Assembly (NCBI GenBank): GCA_963971575.1
Contig: OZ020616.1
Span: forward strand, 7,177,934-7,241,933
Direction: 5' to 3'
Origin: Liopterus haemorrhoidalis
Lineage: Eukaryota; Arthropoda; Insecta; Coleoptera; Dytiscidae
Length of the DNA: 64,000 nt
Every line of letters starts with the position of its first letter. Positions within the stretch are counted from its first letter, which is position 1. Both the position numbers and the translations under genes were made by a program. The notes below the pieces were generated by a model. The model worked only from the letters and a program-made list of their open reading frames with translations, was not told the DNA's origin and made no database searches. Below are positions 63,947 to 64,000 of the stretch, piece after piece.

Positions 63947-64000
63947 AGATATTGGTGACCATAGGATGAAGTGAAAATATAAAATTATTCATCGACATGT
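63947..64000. other. Window end, spacer
   Basis: No feature recognised in the final bases. Confidence 0.4.

Overview
This window looks like repeat-dominated nuclear DNA from an insect, or at least an arthropod. It is strongly AT-rich, has no compact operon-like gene layout, and is packed with decayed transposons whose families are typical of insect genomes: Mos1-like, irritans-like, rosa/DD41D-like and SETMAR-like mariners, Tc1, piggyBac, PIF/Harbinger, hAT, and RTE-, Jockey/CR1-, I- and R4/Dong-type LINEs. The species cannot be fixed from the sequence alone; a large-genome beetle or hemipteran would fit. I found no convincing host protein-coding gene. Nearly every long open frame is a transposase or reverse-transcriptase relic, a microsatellite translation or a chance frame.

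Layout. 0.6-4.6 kb: RTE-like LINE relics, a 5'-truncated R4/Dong-like LINE between two (TAA)n arrays, and a piggyBac relic with TTAA duplications. 5-12.5 kb: hairpin and GTCTG-type interspersed repeats, a ~145-bp tandem array and a degenerate hAT element with a partial second copy. 14-19.5 kb: a deleted mariner, a Tc1 relic, a hAT MITE with target duplication and minisatellites. 20-24.6 kb: a Jockey-like LINE with (TAAA)n tail, a Harbinger-type MITE, and a second LINE split by a small hAT MITE. 25-31.5 kb: an I-type LINE, a second deleted mariner, a full-length Mos1-like mariner, a microsatellite-embedded R4 tail and a 570-bp fold-back. 31.5-39.6 kb: repeat debris, an ordered 64-bp minisatellite, a 224-bp near-perfect palindrome, a second piggyBac relic and a mariner MITE. 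39.7-43 kb: a mariner with an apparently inverted internal segment and a Jockey-like LINE. 43-52 kb: AT-rich DNA, RTE-like relics, a ~550-bp pure (ACG)n array, a Harbinger transposase relic and Harbinger MITEs. 52-64 kb: another R4 tail, more LINEs, a Tc1 relic, an irritans-like mariner, a second I-type LINE with intact RNase H, and a nearly intact DD41D mariner at the right edge.

How the parts relate. Nested insertions give a relative chronology (piggyBac beside or inside an RTE-like relic; hAT MITE inside a Jockey-like LINE; mariner at the edge of an I-type LINE). The youngest-looking elements are the DD41D mariner (one 1-nt lesion), the Mos1-like mariner (three stop codons, no frameshift), the 224-bp palindrome and the (ACG)n array. 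Several short repeat families recur through the window without an evident coding partner. I see no new defence, biosynthetic or regulatory system; the most interesting material is repeat biology. All family assignments were made by eye, without database searches.
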